NCBI GenBank assembly: GCA_038496675.1
Contig: CM076660.1
Span: forward strand, 16,578,608 to 16,642,607
Direction: 5' to 3'
Origin: Rachycentron canadum
Lineage: Eukaryota > Chordata > Actinopteri > Carangiformes > Rachycentridae
Length of the DNA stretch: 64,000 nucleotides
Shown here: one piece after another, positions 24,786-38,100 of the stretch
Layout of the letters: each line of letters begins with the position of its first letter
Numbering within the stretch: position 1 is the first letter of the stretch
Made by a program: the position numbers and the translations under genes
Notes under the pieces: generated by a model
Seen by the model: the letters and a program-made list of their open reading frames with translations, nothing else
Databases searched by the model: none
Told to the model about the DNA's origin: nothing

Positions 24786-27700
24786 TGTGTGTGTCTGCCA
24801 ACTAATCCAAAACAAAGTGACGTGCCAAGTTGAAACTTCTCAAACTGAGTCAGACAAGATTTGTTTTGCTGCTGTGAAGGTAAGAGTAGCACAACTACTA
24901 CAAGCCACAAAAACATTTTCAAATGATATGAATACTCACAGTCCATGTAACCTGCACCGAAGTGGAGCTGAGGACCACGGGGTTATGCATACTAACCACC
25001 ACATCCCCCAACTCCTTCTGCACGCGACGGTGGTCCACTCCCTGTGCTGTGGGACTGATGTCTGGAAGAGAGTAGGAAGGCCACTTAGAGTAAGACAGCG
25101 ATGCTTATCACTTAGGCTCCATTACAGTACAAATTAATTTCTGTACCTTGTGTCCGAACAGGCTCAGACATGGGGCTGGGGTCCCCGAGCCCCTGGGCAT
25201 TGACTGCCCTGATGATGAAAAGGTAGACAGTATTGGGTCGTAGGTCCTTGACTGTGTACACAGTGGTCTTCACATGGTCTGCCACTGTCTGCCAGCTGTT
25301 ACTCACTGACTGACTGTAGAAAGAATAGATCTAATCAGCTGGGAAGAGTCTTTTCATTACTATAGAAGCCACAGTTTATTGGGGGCAACGCAAGTGGCCT
25401 ATGCTCCTAATGACTGGGAGCCTGGGACTGGGAGAAACCCTTTCTGCTAAAAGTGTGCTTTCATTTTCTAAGTAATATTAGCAGTAAGTAGTATTAGCAA
25501 TTAAAGTTAAATCCCAGAACATTCTCATTGGACCCTTCATTGTAATCTGTAACAGATAACTGATCCAGACTTTTCTGCTTGAAACTGTCCTGGCATGTTG
25601 AACGCCCGTACAAATACCCACATCTGTTACTGCCATGAAAGTTTAGGAGGGGTCACTAAACATAGCCCAAAGCCATAGGTCACAGACATACCCAAAGGCC
25701 TCAATGACATAGGAGGACACTGGGGAGCCCGCTTCTGGCCCCGGTTCCCATGACAACGAGATACTGCTCTTGGTAACATCAGTGACCTCTGGCTTGGAGG
25801 GAGGCCCTGGGAGGGCTGTTGCATTGTGAAACATGAAGTCTACGAGGTCAGTGGAGTCTGACAAAAGAAGAAACGTAGGGGGATTAAATTAATACTTGCA
25901 AAAACAAAAGATATCAAGTAAAAAAAAAGGACATTATTCCTTTTTTAGTTGAGTTATTTGTATTGAAGCAGACCTCTGACATCCAAGAAGGCGCTCCACG
26001 ATGTTTCTCCACTGGAGCTGGTTGCTACACAGGTGTACAGCCCAGAGTCAGACATCTATGGAAGACAGATTATTTCATTATTATTAATGATCAAACAAAC
26101 GTTCTGATAGTATGGTCGTAATACAACTTCAATATAACTGAAATGTCTAAAAACCCAAGTGTGATCTCCACTGTAAAACAGTTTGTTATACAGTGGACAG
26201 TTATATTATCATATTTGTTCTTCAGGATTAGTACTGCAGCACTTAACTTGAAAAGAAAATGATGGATACTAAATTAAAATGCCAAGCCTTAGCTTTAATT
26301 TGAATAGGTTTATGTCAATATTTAAAGAACTGTGTGTGAGATATTGAACTTTTAATGCCCAGTTCTTAAACTGCAATGGCCCAAAAATAAATTATCACTA
26401 AATGTTTCATGGGCAGCTGTGTATTGTTGATTGAGAGTTAAGACTTGCCAATTAGATTGAGGTAGAGTCGTCTATCAAGATGAGGAATAATGAGGTGACT
26501 GTGTACGAGAAGAAAGTAATAATGAGTCTCAAAAAAATCTATCACAGAGATATCAAGGCTAGTCTGACACATTCTAAAAAGCTACAAAACTAAAACTCAA
26601 AAATGACAATGACCTGATAGAGCGAAGAGCACCAGCCTTGTGGATGAATCATTTGCATGGTGAAGAAAAAGCACTTTTGCACAGCAAGTAAATAAGGTTC
26701 TCCAGGATGAAGCTGTGCATGATTCTTTGTCAATGATTAAACACACCCTCAGATGAAAATCAAGTGTTTCACCTTATATGCCAGTATGAGGTTTTTATAT
26801 AATACAAGACATATCATGATCAAAATAAGCAGTCAATGCTCATGAACGTCGACCTTGAACTGCAGGGAATCAATGACTCATAAAAACAGATTTAGACAGC
26901 CAGGGATTTATATATAACTAAGGAACCAATCCAACTTTCAGGGACACGGGGAGGGCAAAATAAACCTGAAATCTTGTCAGTACAGGGAGTTATAGGTTGC
27001 ATAAGCACTACCATTAACACTGTGTCAGTCACTGCCAGTTGCATGCTAGCCAACAACATAAACAAATGAAAGATGCTAACTATGCTAACCGTTCTGATAT
27101 GTATGCTAGTTGCTAACTTTGGACACAAGAGACTCCTCATATGAGTCCGGGTCTGACTGAGGCTTAAACATGTAGATGCTTCCTCTCACACTAACCAATT
27201 GGATACATGCTACTTCTTCACCAGTCACTTAGTCCTAGTGCAGCCACTAAGACTGTGTCAGACACTACCAGTTACAATCTATCAAATAACATAACCAATT
27301 AAACGCTGCTCACCCTTCTGGTATGTCTTCTACAACAATCTTAATCATACGGCTAAAGCAGCCAAAGCGTTTTCATGGTAAAGAAGTAGGCTTGAACATC
27401 CTTCAACATCTTGAGCTGCATTCCACTTGCTGAAGATCAAACTAAAGGCAGAGAGACGCCACAACAAGTAAGAGCTAGAAGTGTGAAGGCTTGGGAGAGC
27501 ATCACCAGGGAATATACAAAGTGTCTGATGATGTATATGGGTCAAAGACTTCAGGCAGTCATTGACTACAAAAGATTTTTCCACAAAATATAAAATATCA
27601 TGAGTTTGTTTGACCTCATGTAGATCTGTTCAGTCAGTTTTGAACCTATACACTTTGGACAGTATGTGTTGAAAAGGCTAAATCTCCCACACCATACTGA

Positions 27701-30700
27701 AGTAAACCTACTCAAAGCTGAGACTTAGTATTCTTGTAGTAGGCTATGCATTATTATTAAGCACAGAGCCAAAAGAACAGCAATATCATGTCAAAATCAA
27801 AGAGGTGATGCTGTTTCTATGAAACTGGCCTATAAAGATTGTCACTGCACATCCAAATAATACTCATAATACAGCTTTCAGACTTTGCTCTATTCAGTTT
27901 GACTGAATCCAGTAGCCTTTGTAACTCTGATCCCAGGTGCTTTCTACAAGCTCTTACGTCAGTCCGGGCTTTTGAAGGAGGTTCACAGCTAGTAGTACAG
28001 TAAAAATGCATTAACCTCCACTGGCCTGCATTTGGCTCGAGAAAAGCCTGAGAGTGGATGAGATGAAATTCTAACACCAGCCAATGAAAAACAAAGAGCC
28101 CAGTAAGAGCTTACATTAATTTTCTTAATTGATTTCCTCCAATAATAGTCACCCCCATTGCAAGAGCCATCAACATTATCATCATCGGTGCTGACGCAGG
28201 AAATATGAGATATGACAATCTATTTCATATCGGCAGTGCCTTAGGAGTCACTCACATCTGCGCTATCTCTCAAGAGAGAGAGTGACACGGAGAGAGCACT
28301 TTGACACTGTGACAGGACACTGTATATTGCAGTTCCTCCATTATATTACCCCCTTTAAACTCTGCTTACTGTTCCCTGTCCTTGAGTCCTTGACTCTAAC
28401 TGCTGCCTCAGAGATTCAGACGAAATTGCAGCATTTAATGACTTATAAAAGTCAATACTTACTATTCATCTTTTAAAAGCAACCTGACTGCACTTGTCCA
28501 TTTGAATTACATTCAGCTGACATCAGCTGCCAGATGAGAGGATTTCTCTTTCCTCTTCTGAATGTAATAAAAGGATGTGATGTATAGACATAAAAAACTT
28601 AAACAATCCGATGTGTTTGACTTTTTGTGCGTGTATCTAGGAGCAGAATATACAATATACATGATTCCTATTCATAGCTGTCTTTATTGGCAGTGCAGTG
28701 AAAGGTGTGTAATTAAAATAATGAATTAGGAGTCTATGATTATTTTCAGGTACATATCTACGGGAGATTCAACTGATCTTTCTACTTTCTATTTGGTTTA
28801 GAATATATCTGGGTCCTGATTAAAACAATGGTAGTTTTAAGTTGTAAGATAAAATACAAACTAATCAGTCAGATGATAATACATCTTTAAAACATGCAGG
28901 CTTGTTTACAACCTGGTCGTTTGTCTGACTGCAACTGTGCCATGTTCTCAGATCTCATCAAGGCAGAATTATCCTGTGTCACCTAAGCTACATGTACGAT
29001 CCTGCATGCTGAGTCTTTGGTATATGTGTCTATATGTATATATCTAAATCACTATAACCCACCCTGGTACTCTGGATCTGAAGGCTTCCATGGTCAAGCA
29101 GGGAAAACCGCGGGTCCTTTCCAAGCAGACTGGCCCCGTTCTTTCGCCAGGAGACTGTGGGTTCTGGCTCCCCAGATGCATGACACCTGAGAAGAGTCAC
29201 ACCTCCCAACGCCTGTGTTTGGTTGGATGGTCCCTGCCGGATGATGGGTGGTGGGCGGTCCTTCAGGGCTGTGAATAATAATCAAGAAACAGGTGTTATT
29301 TTTTTTTATACTTTCCGAGAGGTGTAATTTTGATGTCATGGTCTTGGCATAAAAAAAGGACATAAGTTAAAAAAAAACAAAAACATCACCTTATCACAAG
29401 GTGTTAATTTGTGATTGCAGTAATTGCATTAGTGATTGCAGGCCCAATATGTTAGGGTTCAATCTGATGGATTTGTTGTGAGAGGAAGTGACTGTTTACT
29501 GAGCCTTTTCCACAGTAGGGCAGTGTGCTCATGGCACTGCATCACACCTTTGAGCTTTAATTACTAGGTGAGGATTAACGATGCTTCACCCATGGTGCTA
29601 ATTACCGTACCTTCTTTATAACACCTCTCAACACATTCATGCCTGTCCTCTCTCTTACTACTCTGACTCATGGCTACACCTCCTCCCTCTTGGCATCTCT
29701 CACCCCCCTCTTCCCTCCAATACACTAAACTAAACTCTGAATTAGCATGCCAAGCAGAACAACAATACATCTCTTTTAAAGCTTTTTAAAGCATGTTATA
29801 TCGCCCAGAAAAAGTGCCTCTGCACTCTGCAATAGTAATTTCTCGAGTGCTGAATCTCTCTGGGCCTTGTAACTACCCCCCACTTTCAATTTCCTCACTG
29901 CTGTTCTCCACTGTTATCAGGTCTGTCTCCCATTCGCACAAGTGTTTACAGCAGGTTCCTCCTGCCTTATCTTCCATCACACCTCCTTCAGCACAATGAG
30001 GAACACAGCAACTCCAGCAGAATGGGAACAAAATCAGGTACAACTAGGTGACACATAGAGTACAGTGAGAACCAAATGTGTGACACTACATTTTATAGGG
30101 AGAGAATTGTTTGCATTCATGTGGCAATATAAATCATCTACTGCACACTGTGTTGTTGAGAAGCGTCTACTGGAATCTGACTAAAATTTGGTTGTTGTGA
30201 AGATGAAATAAATGTCTTTTTTTTTTTTTTTTTAAAGTTGAACATATTGCAACATGCAACTGACAAGATTAGTCTTGATACTGATTATAGACAGTGTAGC
30301 ATAGCATTCTCAGGAAAATTTTACATCTACTGTACAGCAAGGTCTCATTATCCCAACTGACAAGAGAGTAAACACGAACATCATATTGCTACTCCTGATT
30401 TAGCAGCAGTTCCCCATACTCTCCAGCTTTAGTGACAAAGGTAATAATAAATGTTGCTTTTTGCTGCCACTTATCTCTTGCCAATGGGCACTCAGGCTGC
30501 ATAATACTCTAAAATGTTTTACAGTAGACTTGCAGGTAATGGAATCCAATTTCTAGCTGCATGCATGTTACTGAGTGAATATTTACTATCAAAATATCAA
30601 TTGCACAATTTAACATAGTCAAGACATCATTTTTTACACAAAAACCACTATACTATAGCTCAAAACTAGAGTTGAAAGGTAACTGTCAAGGTTCTGGTTG

Positions 30701-33700
30701 GTACTCTTTGATCAAGCATCACAGCGGTAGCCACCATTAGCCTCCAGGTATCCTCAGTGTCTGCAGGAATAGGTCAGACAGGTTCAAGCTCACCCAAAAT
30801 CTATCTGGTATCAAAAAACTCACCCCCTGTGGGCTTGAAATATGGCTTTGAAATATGTGCAGCTTGGAGAGCAGCGGCTGTGGTCATCTTGGATTCACTG
30901 CAGTTACAATGGATTCTAACAGTGACCCAGTTTCACATCCACAGAAAATTGTCAGACCACTTCTTCGGTATCTCAACTGTCTGTCTCAGAAGGCTCCAAA
31001 CAAAACTTAAGCAACAAATGGCTGAATACAAAGACTTTGTTTCAGTCCTCACACACACCCTTTCACAGCTTGCATGCTGGGATACGTGTGTGCATTATAA
31101 AGTTCACAACTCCCGTTCTTACACTGGTTAGGAGAACCGCGCAATGATGCCTATAGCTTCATCTTGAATCATTGTTGGATGATTAATAACCCTGTCTGTC
31201 ACACACTAATGGGGAAAGACCAGAGTGCAAGTTTCCACCTATAGAGGACCTTCTTGAACATGTGGAACCAGTGGAAACATAGACCATAATTAATGAACAA
31301 AGCCCCCGTGACATCGCCTATAGGTTTCTGAAGGACGTTTTGAAGCTGCCTGTCTGTCACCATGTAAGCAGTGCTCACCTCTACCGAACTCCAGGCTAGC
31401 CCAAAAATGGAACCAGGGAAGCATGGGGAGCTAAGATTTTGGTGCACGGTGGTTTGTCCTCAATTTTGCATAACTAAAATTTTAAGAAAAATCCACCCAC
31501 TGTGCAGTTGCCTTGACGAAAATTGTGCTTTGTACCAGGCTGTAAACATGTTCGGCGAAGTAAGATGGCAGTCTACAGGGACTGATTCACTTTTGGAGCC
31601 AGCCTCAAGCAGCCATTTGAAATTCTGCAGCATTTCTGTACTGCTTTCAGTTTTCAGCCGCGGAGGTTAACACTTGAATGGTAAGTGATCTTCCATTTTT
31701 AAGTAATGCTACACACATCCAAAACTCCACTAGGCAACTCTCTATCAATCTTTGTTAACAGCCATCAATCAAAGGCATTTCTCCCATCCCTTGTGCTTTA
31801 CACCAAACATTTGGATATTGATCCATCTCATCTGAGTGATGGAACAGGAGTCATTTCATCTCTAAAAAAAATACTTCAACAGATGTTAATTTAATAATGT
31901 GTGGGAGAAAAAGCCAAGAAACAAATGGAGAGAAGGGCATAAACAGCTCCCAGCTGGCAGCGGCTTAGCACTTAATGCTGACATTAAGCTTTGTCAAAAA
32001 AAAAAAAAGTGCAAAGTGTCTCTCCATCAAGGAGACAGCTTTATTTTACACAGTTTCAGTCTTTTCAGACCATTCACATTTACCACAGTGAGGTGATAAT
32101 GAAAAGAATGACTGTGGGTGATTGACTTTTAGAACATACGGATGGATCTTCAGCTTTGAATGTGTGGGCAGACAAATAACCTGTGATATACTAGTATAGA
32201 AAGTTTGTCTGGGTAATTCTATTGTATGATCTTAAAGTCCAGTATGTGACACAATAAAAGAAATTTCACCATCAAATACAGAATACCATGGATAAGGCTT
32301 TTCAAATATAATACATCTTTTTGCTAGCACAGTTTCAACAACCAAGTAAAATATGTTAAAACCTAAATCTGACAGTCATGAGAAGAACATGAAGAAGAGG
32401 TTGGCTGTTGAGAACCTCACATAGAATCACTTTTAAGCAATAACCTCACAAGCATTGAGTTACTTACAACCTGCTTAAGTTTATACTTTATATCAACAAA
32501 GGAGAGGTGTTTCTGCCATCTTTGGCTATTTAGAGTGATCCCTCCAGATGATTTCATGGGGGGATAATGGCTTCATTCTGGTGAGATTACCTGTGTATTG
32601 AGCCATGCAATCATGCGATACTGAGTATTCACTAATACTGTGCATGTACCTCCCTGATGCATAATGTACCTAACAGGGCGTAACAATAGAATGCAAGAAA
32701 AAAATGTTTAAACATAACTGTAATCAGCTCATGTTGGTGCCATTAAATCACATCATCTAAAAAAAAGTTCTCATATTTCAGGACACTGTGTGATTTTGCA
32801 TGTTCTATAAACATTTGTTATGTGTGTGTCCGTCCAGCCTTACCGTCTGCTACCTCAAGCTGCGCCTTGGCCATGATGCTGCCTGCTACAGTGAGGGCCT
32901 GGCAGATATAATATCCTGCATCGGAGCGTTGCACAGATGAAATGGTCAACTCTCCAGTCACAGACACAGACACACGACTATCTCCCTGTGTCGGCTGGTT
33001 GGGAAACAGAAGATCCTACAGGGAGTGAAAGTGGAAAGTATTGTAAGTGATATGGGATCGAATTTGGAATCCAATGATGAGTATTGAACCTCTGTAAATT
33101 TTGTTGTTTTTCATTGTCTTACTGAGAAGCACATTTCCCAACTTAATATAAGAAATTCATGGCTGTCCTCTCCAAAGCATTTCTCTATGGTCAAGAGTTA
33201 CTTCACCAAAACAGGTGTTGATTTTCATAAAAAAGTGCCTTAATGGTGACAGACTGAGGTCACTGTATTTTAACTTTACATCTTTGGCCAACAAAAAAAA
33301 AAAAAAAAAAACGGGGGAAAAAACAAAATCACCATTGCGGTCAATGCACTGAGATACTCTTATAATTACGTACAATTCAATTAGAAAAGTGGGTCAATGT
33401 CCCTTTCCTACTAAGCCTGAATGGCAGTTTACCCCCAGAGTGATAATCTGTGCTGTGATAACCTGCAGTCATGGTCGTGAAATTGAGGCATCAGCGTTCT
33501 CCGTTTCTGCACCCCAAGCAGACAAGCTGATGGGCAGCAAAGGACATTAGCCTGCTTTCATTATGTCTAATGACTCTAATGCAGCACATGACATTGTTTC
33601 TTGCTAAGTGATTTGGCTGGTCAGACTGGCGTCGATTGATGATAGATGACCACTTCATCTATATGTGGAACTGAACTATAGTCTGCTGTCCCCTTTGTTT

Positions 33701-35060
33701 GATCCTTTTAGTCAGAGCTTCGGACATTTTTTTAAAAATATATTTCACATATTTGTCTTTTGATGTGGTTGCAGATGTTCTGTCTGTATAGCGAGACATA
33801 ATTACACATCCTCATATATATATTTATATATAAACACACCATAGACACACATACACAAGTACATTTGTCTGTCTCTCACCTGGCTACCGTCTCGTTGCCA
33901 GAAAACAGTAGGCTGAGGTTTGCCCCTGGTCTCGCAGGGAAAGGTAGCTGCTCGTCCTTGAGCCACAATCTGGTCACGGGGTCGCACCACAAACTGGGGA
34001 GCCTCTGAGGTTAAAGGTAAAATAAACAATAACACAATAGCAGCACATTTGCACAGAGTTCTAACTGTGTACAGTAAAAGAAATGCTTAAAAAAAACTGT
34101 TTGGACTGAAGGTCCAGCTGCAAGCTAAAAAAGTTCATGCATTTTGTTATTTGATTGAGAGCTGTTTCTTGACTATGCCAGTCACACAAGCCATTCATTC
34201 AGCTGCCAGAACATCAGAATGAATGATACTAGCAAATTAGCAGGGTGTCTTGATGTCCTAATTCAAGTTTTTCCACTAAGGCGTATCATCCATATCTGAA
34301 CTCCGCATTTGGGAAAGAAAGTGAGACAGTAAATCCACTGCTTTACAAAAAGACTGCCAGGGGAAGTCAGGGGTTGATCGTAACAATGTCGATATGCATG
34401 TCCAATATTAGTTTGATGAATGCGTTTGTGGAATGCCACAACAGTACATGCATACTGTATGTGTGTGAAAAAACAGAAAGAGAGCAACACATGCACAATG
34501 GGATCAGCTCTTACTTACCAACGGGGCGAGCTGGTGACACAACAATGGTGTTGGTGAGATTAACACACGACACAGAGAGAAGGAGAGCAGAGGAGTAGAA
34601 CAGAGGGACAGAAAAAGAAAAGAATGAAAATCAGAAATGAATGAGATGGAGTTGGGTTTCCATCCATGAAGTTCAAGGAGGAGGAGGGAAATGCTCAAGT
34701 CACCAACGGAGGTGAGTTCATGGGCCTCAAGGAAACGGCACCTTGGCAACAATAGTGGGAAGGGATGCCAATGCCAAAACCCACAGACCAGATTTACTTG
34801 TGTGATAAAATAACACATTCACACCTATCTGTTTGTGTATCAAGTGTCTCTGACTGTCATATAATACTACTCTTGTCTTAACGTATCAAAACAACACTAA
34901 CATCTGAAGTGACAAATTTAATTTGGGGTTTTCTCCTTTATCATAGCTCATAAAATTTCTACAAATTGTCCAATGTTAAATGCCTTACAGCCAGTTTTGT
35001 ATTTGTATCTGTGTTCACACATATTTTACCAAAGCACAATCACGACTCTGGCTGAGCATA

Positions 35061-35101
<41 letters not shown>

Positions 35102-38100
35102 CATAATGTGCCTTTTCCTTCGTCACAAGTCTTAAAATAAAGTATGGAGCTTTTGAAGGTATAAGACAACTCATGCATGAATAATAGGAACAAGAATAAA
35201 AATTTTACAACGGTAAAGAAAGAATGAACAGTTAATGTTATGAGATCTATGATGTGCAGTATGTATGGTGAAATATAATATAAAATATTTATTCACATGT
35301 TAAGAAAGTGTTACTTCATTTGAATGAACATGTTTATATGACAGTTATAATGGAACATAAATAGCAGGAAGCAGAGGGGAACTTTGTTTTTAATTTTTCC
35401 AATATCAACCTTTACTATGAAATAGCTTCTACCCATTGATATAGTGTAAATATGGAGTCACTGGGCTGGAGGGAGAATAAGACCCCCAGGAGAGGTCATA
35501 ACAGTTCACTTAAAGCTGGTTAGATTGTTCATATCTGGGGCCTAGCTGGAGATCTGGAGCAATCAACTGCATCAGCCCACTATATATGAAAGAAAAGCTG
35601 AGGCCAGGCCCAGCCTTTCAGCAGGGGGGCAATAACACTCGTAAAGTGGGCAATAAATGACTGATTGTCCTGTGGCCTGCTTTGGGAGATACAAAAAAAT
35701 ATCAGAGATGGGTTATGAGCGTTACCACAAGTGAGTCCACGAGCAGCTACCCACCTCTGATAGTCAGGTAGGCAGAAGCCTCCACTTTACCCACACGGTT
35801 CTCTGCCAGACAGGTGAAGGTTCCCTGATCACTGACTGATGCTTTTTTAATCCTCAGCAGGAAGTCCTCTTTTTCATATCTGATGTCATACCTGGCAACA
35901 GAGAGGAAGGGTGACACCAAGTCAAGTCTCATCTTAGATTGGTTTCATAACACTGGAAGATCAAAAACAATTATATGTGGCTTCAGATTCACATTTATTA
36001 TATATATATTTTTTAATCAAAGAAATGCAATCAACAAACACTGAAATTGAATCAAGCCTGTGTAAACTTGTGTGATGTTTTTTTTTTCCTACGCTTTTAT
36101 AAAGGTTGTGTCATTTTTGATAGAACGAAGACAGACTTTCTAAGGCAATTAAGACTCTGCTGCACACACTGTGCTACAGAGGCAGAAAAAGGGGAGCAAT
36201 TATGCCGAGATGAAGGCATGGCAAAATGAAAGGTGCTTTCAGCTGGAACCCTGACTGTTCTACTATTTCAATATTTATAAAGACGAGCCACCCACTGTGG
36301 TGTGGGCTGTGCACTATGCTACGCTATATGCGTGTGCGTGTGTGCATGGGAGAAAGCAAGCAAAAATAAGGCTAGAAGGAGACAGAGGGAGAGATAGACA
36401 AACACTCTGAGAGTAAGGGAGTGGCACAGTCTGACAAACTGAATTTGATGAATGAGCCAAGCAGTAAGAAATGACTTATTCATAGAGATGTTCCATGCAT
36501 CAGTGTGCATCCACCAGTGCAGCATACTGTAATGCAGCAGTGGTGCAGTTAGAGTGAGAGAAACATCTTGGCTACTAGAGTTTAGATAAGTGCCTCAGAG
36601 GGGCAACAGACAGAATGAGTATAGGAGGAGCAAGGAATTGGGCTCTCCCTCTCTGGGGCCACTTTTGGTATGAGAGATCCTGTGAAATTGTCTAGCCAGC
36701 CATACTGATTCAGAGATGGGAGACAAGTCAGGCAGAGAAATGGCACAAGGGGTGAGAAAAAGTCATATTTGAAATAGATGTTCTAAAGGGTGTGGGCAGA
36801 ATATCGACGGGGGTTGTGGGGTCTGTCCGGAGTCTGGTGAGGACTCCATTCACAGCACATCTCTGACCCAGATACAGTCTTCCCAGGAGGCTGACGGGTT
36901 TCGGAAAAGAATGAAAGAAGTGGAAGGAGGGAAGTGAGGCGAGGCAGGTTGGAAAGTAGGACATGTTTCTGGAGTCAAGGGTTAGTGATGTAGAAGGCAC
37001 AACACAGGTAGGCAGACAGACAGCCAGACGGAGAGACGCGCAGTTACAATAATCTACATCACAATATATTCTCGAGCACTGACACATCTCAAATACATTT
37101 TACAGCTGTAATGGCTTGTCACAGGTGTTTGTTAAAGAGATGACATTTTTCAGAGTTTCCTTTCACAGCTGAAAGTCTAATGTGAGAGAGATGACTCATC
37201 GGGCTCTCAGCATCACATGCTTGACTTTTTTCTGTTTAGCTGACGCACTTGATGTATTTTGTTTACTTGAAAGCTATCCCAAGAGTAATCACTGCAAGTC
37301 TGATTCTATATGAAATCAAGTTATTTATCTTGACCAGGTTTCCCAAAATTAGTCTAACCTGGTTTGTTTCTCTTGTTTTAAACATGTCATAGAATTTGCA
37401 CACATCAATCCACAGGCAGGTCAGGTCTATTATAATCAAACATACAAAGCCACCACGGAAATAGCTGACAAGTTCAGAAGGAGTGCTTGTTTGTGATTTT
37501 TATAATTTTTTTTTTTTTTTTACATGAATGCAGAATATAAAAGCATCAACATACAGTAAATTATGCACTCAACACTGAGATGTTTTTTTTACTTAATCTT
37601 CAGATGTCAAACATCAAAAATAATTTATGATTTGAAAAGAACAAAAGACTAAAATGGAAAGCTTTTAATGGATAACCAGACTGCATAATGCAGCAAATTG
37701 TATTTAAAAGTATAACATGCCAAACAGTAACCGTCAGGACTGTAAAAATCCACATGGCTAGCTGATAATGACTTAAAAATAAATGTTCTAATGGGATTTG
37801 AAAGAAATTATCCTATGCATATGATGCGGTACACACAGCGCTATAAACTGCTATTGGAAATGACCACGGTACTGAATCATCACCATATCGACTAACTGGA
37901 CATCATAAACATCATGCAGTTACGAATCATTGTTGGGCTAATGTATTGGAGTGCTTTACATTAAACATGTGCTCTTGCAATGTGTCCCTCTCTGGATCTT
38001 TTAGTGCCTTAGTGCTTCCCTACAGTTCTCCCTCACCATTTATCCATTATCAAGTTCACTATATTAATATGCACGCATGGACACAAGCGCATATGCAGAC

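Larger units (their letters stand above)
23218..24939 (-). other. robo2: robo2 intron within FN3-2, 1.7 kb
   Basis: The 3' end carries the (GA)9/(CT)9 tract at 23225-23242. A CT-rich run lies near 23635-23657 (plus strand), and a GT repeat at 24756-24794 begins about 150 bases after the donor. No exon seen. Confidence 0.65.
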
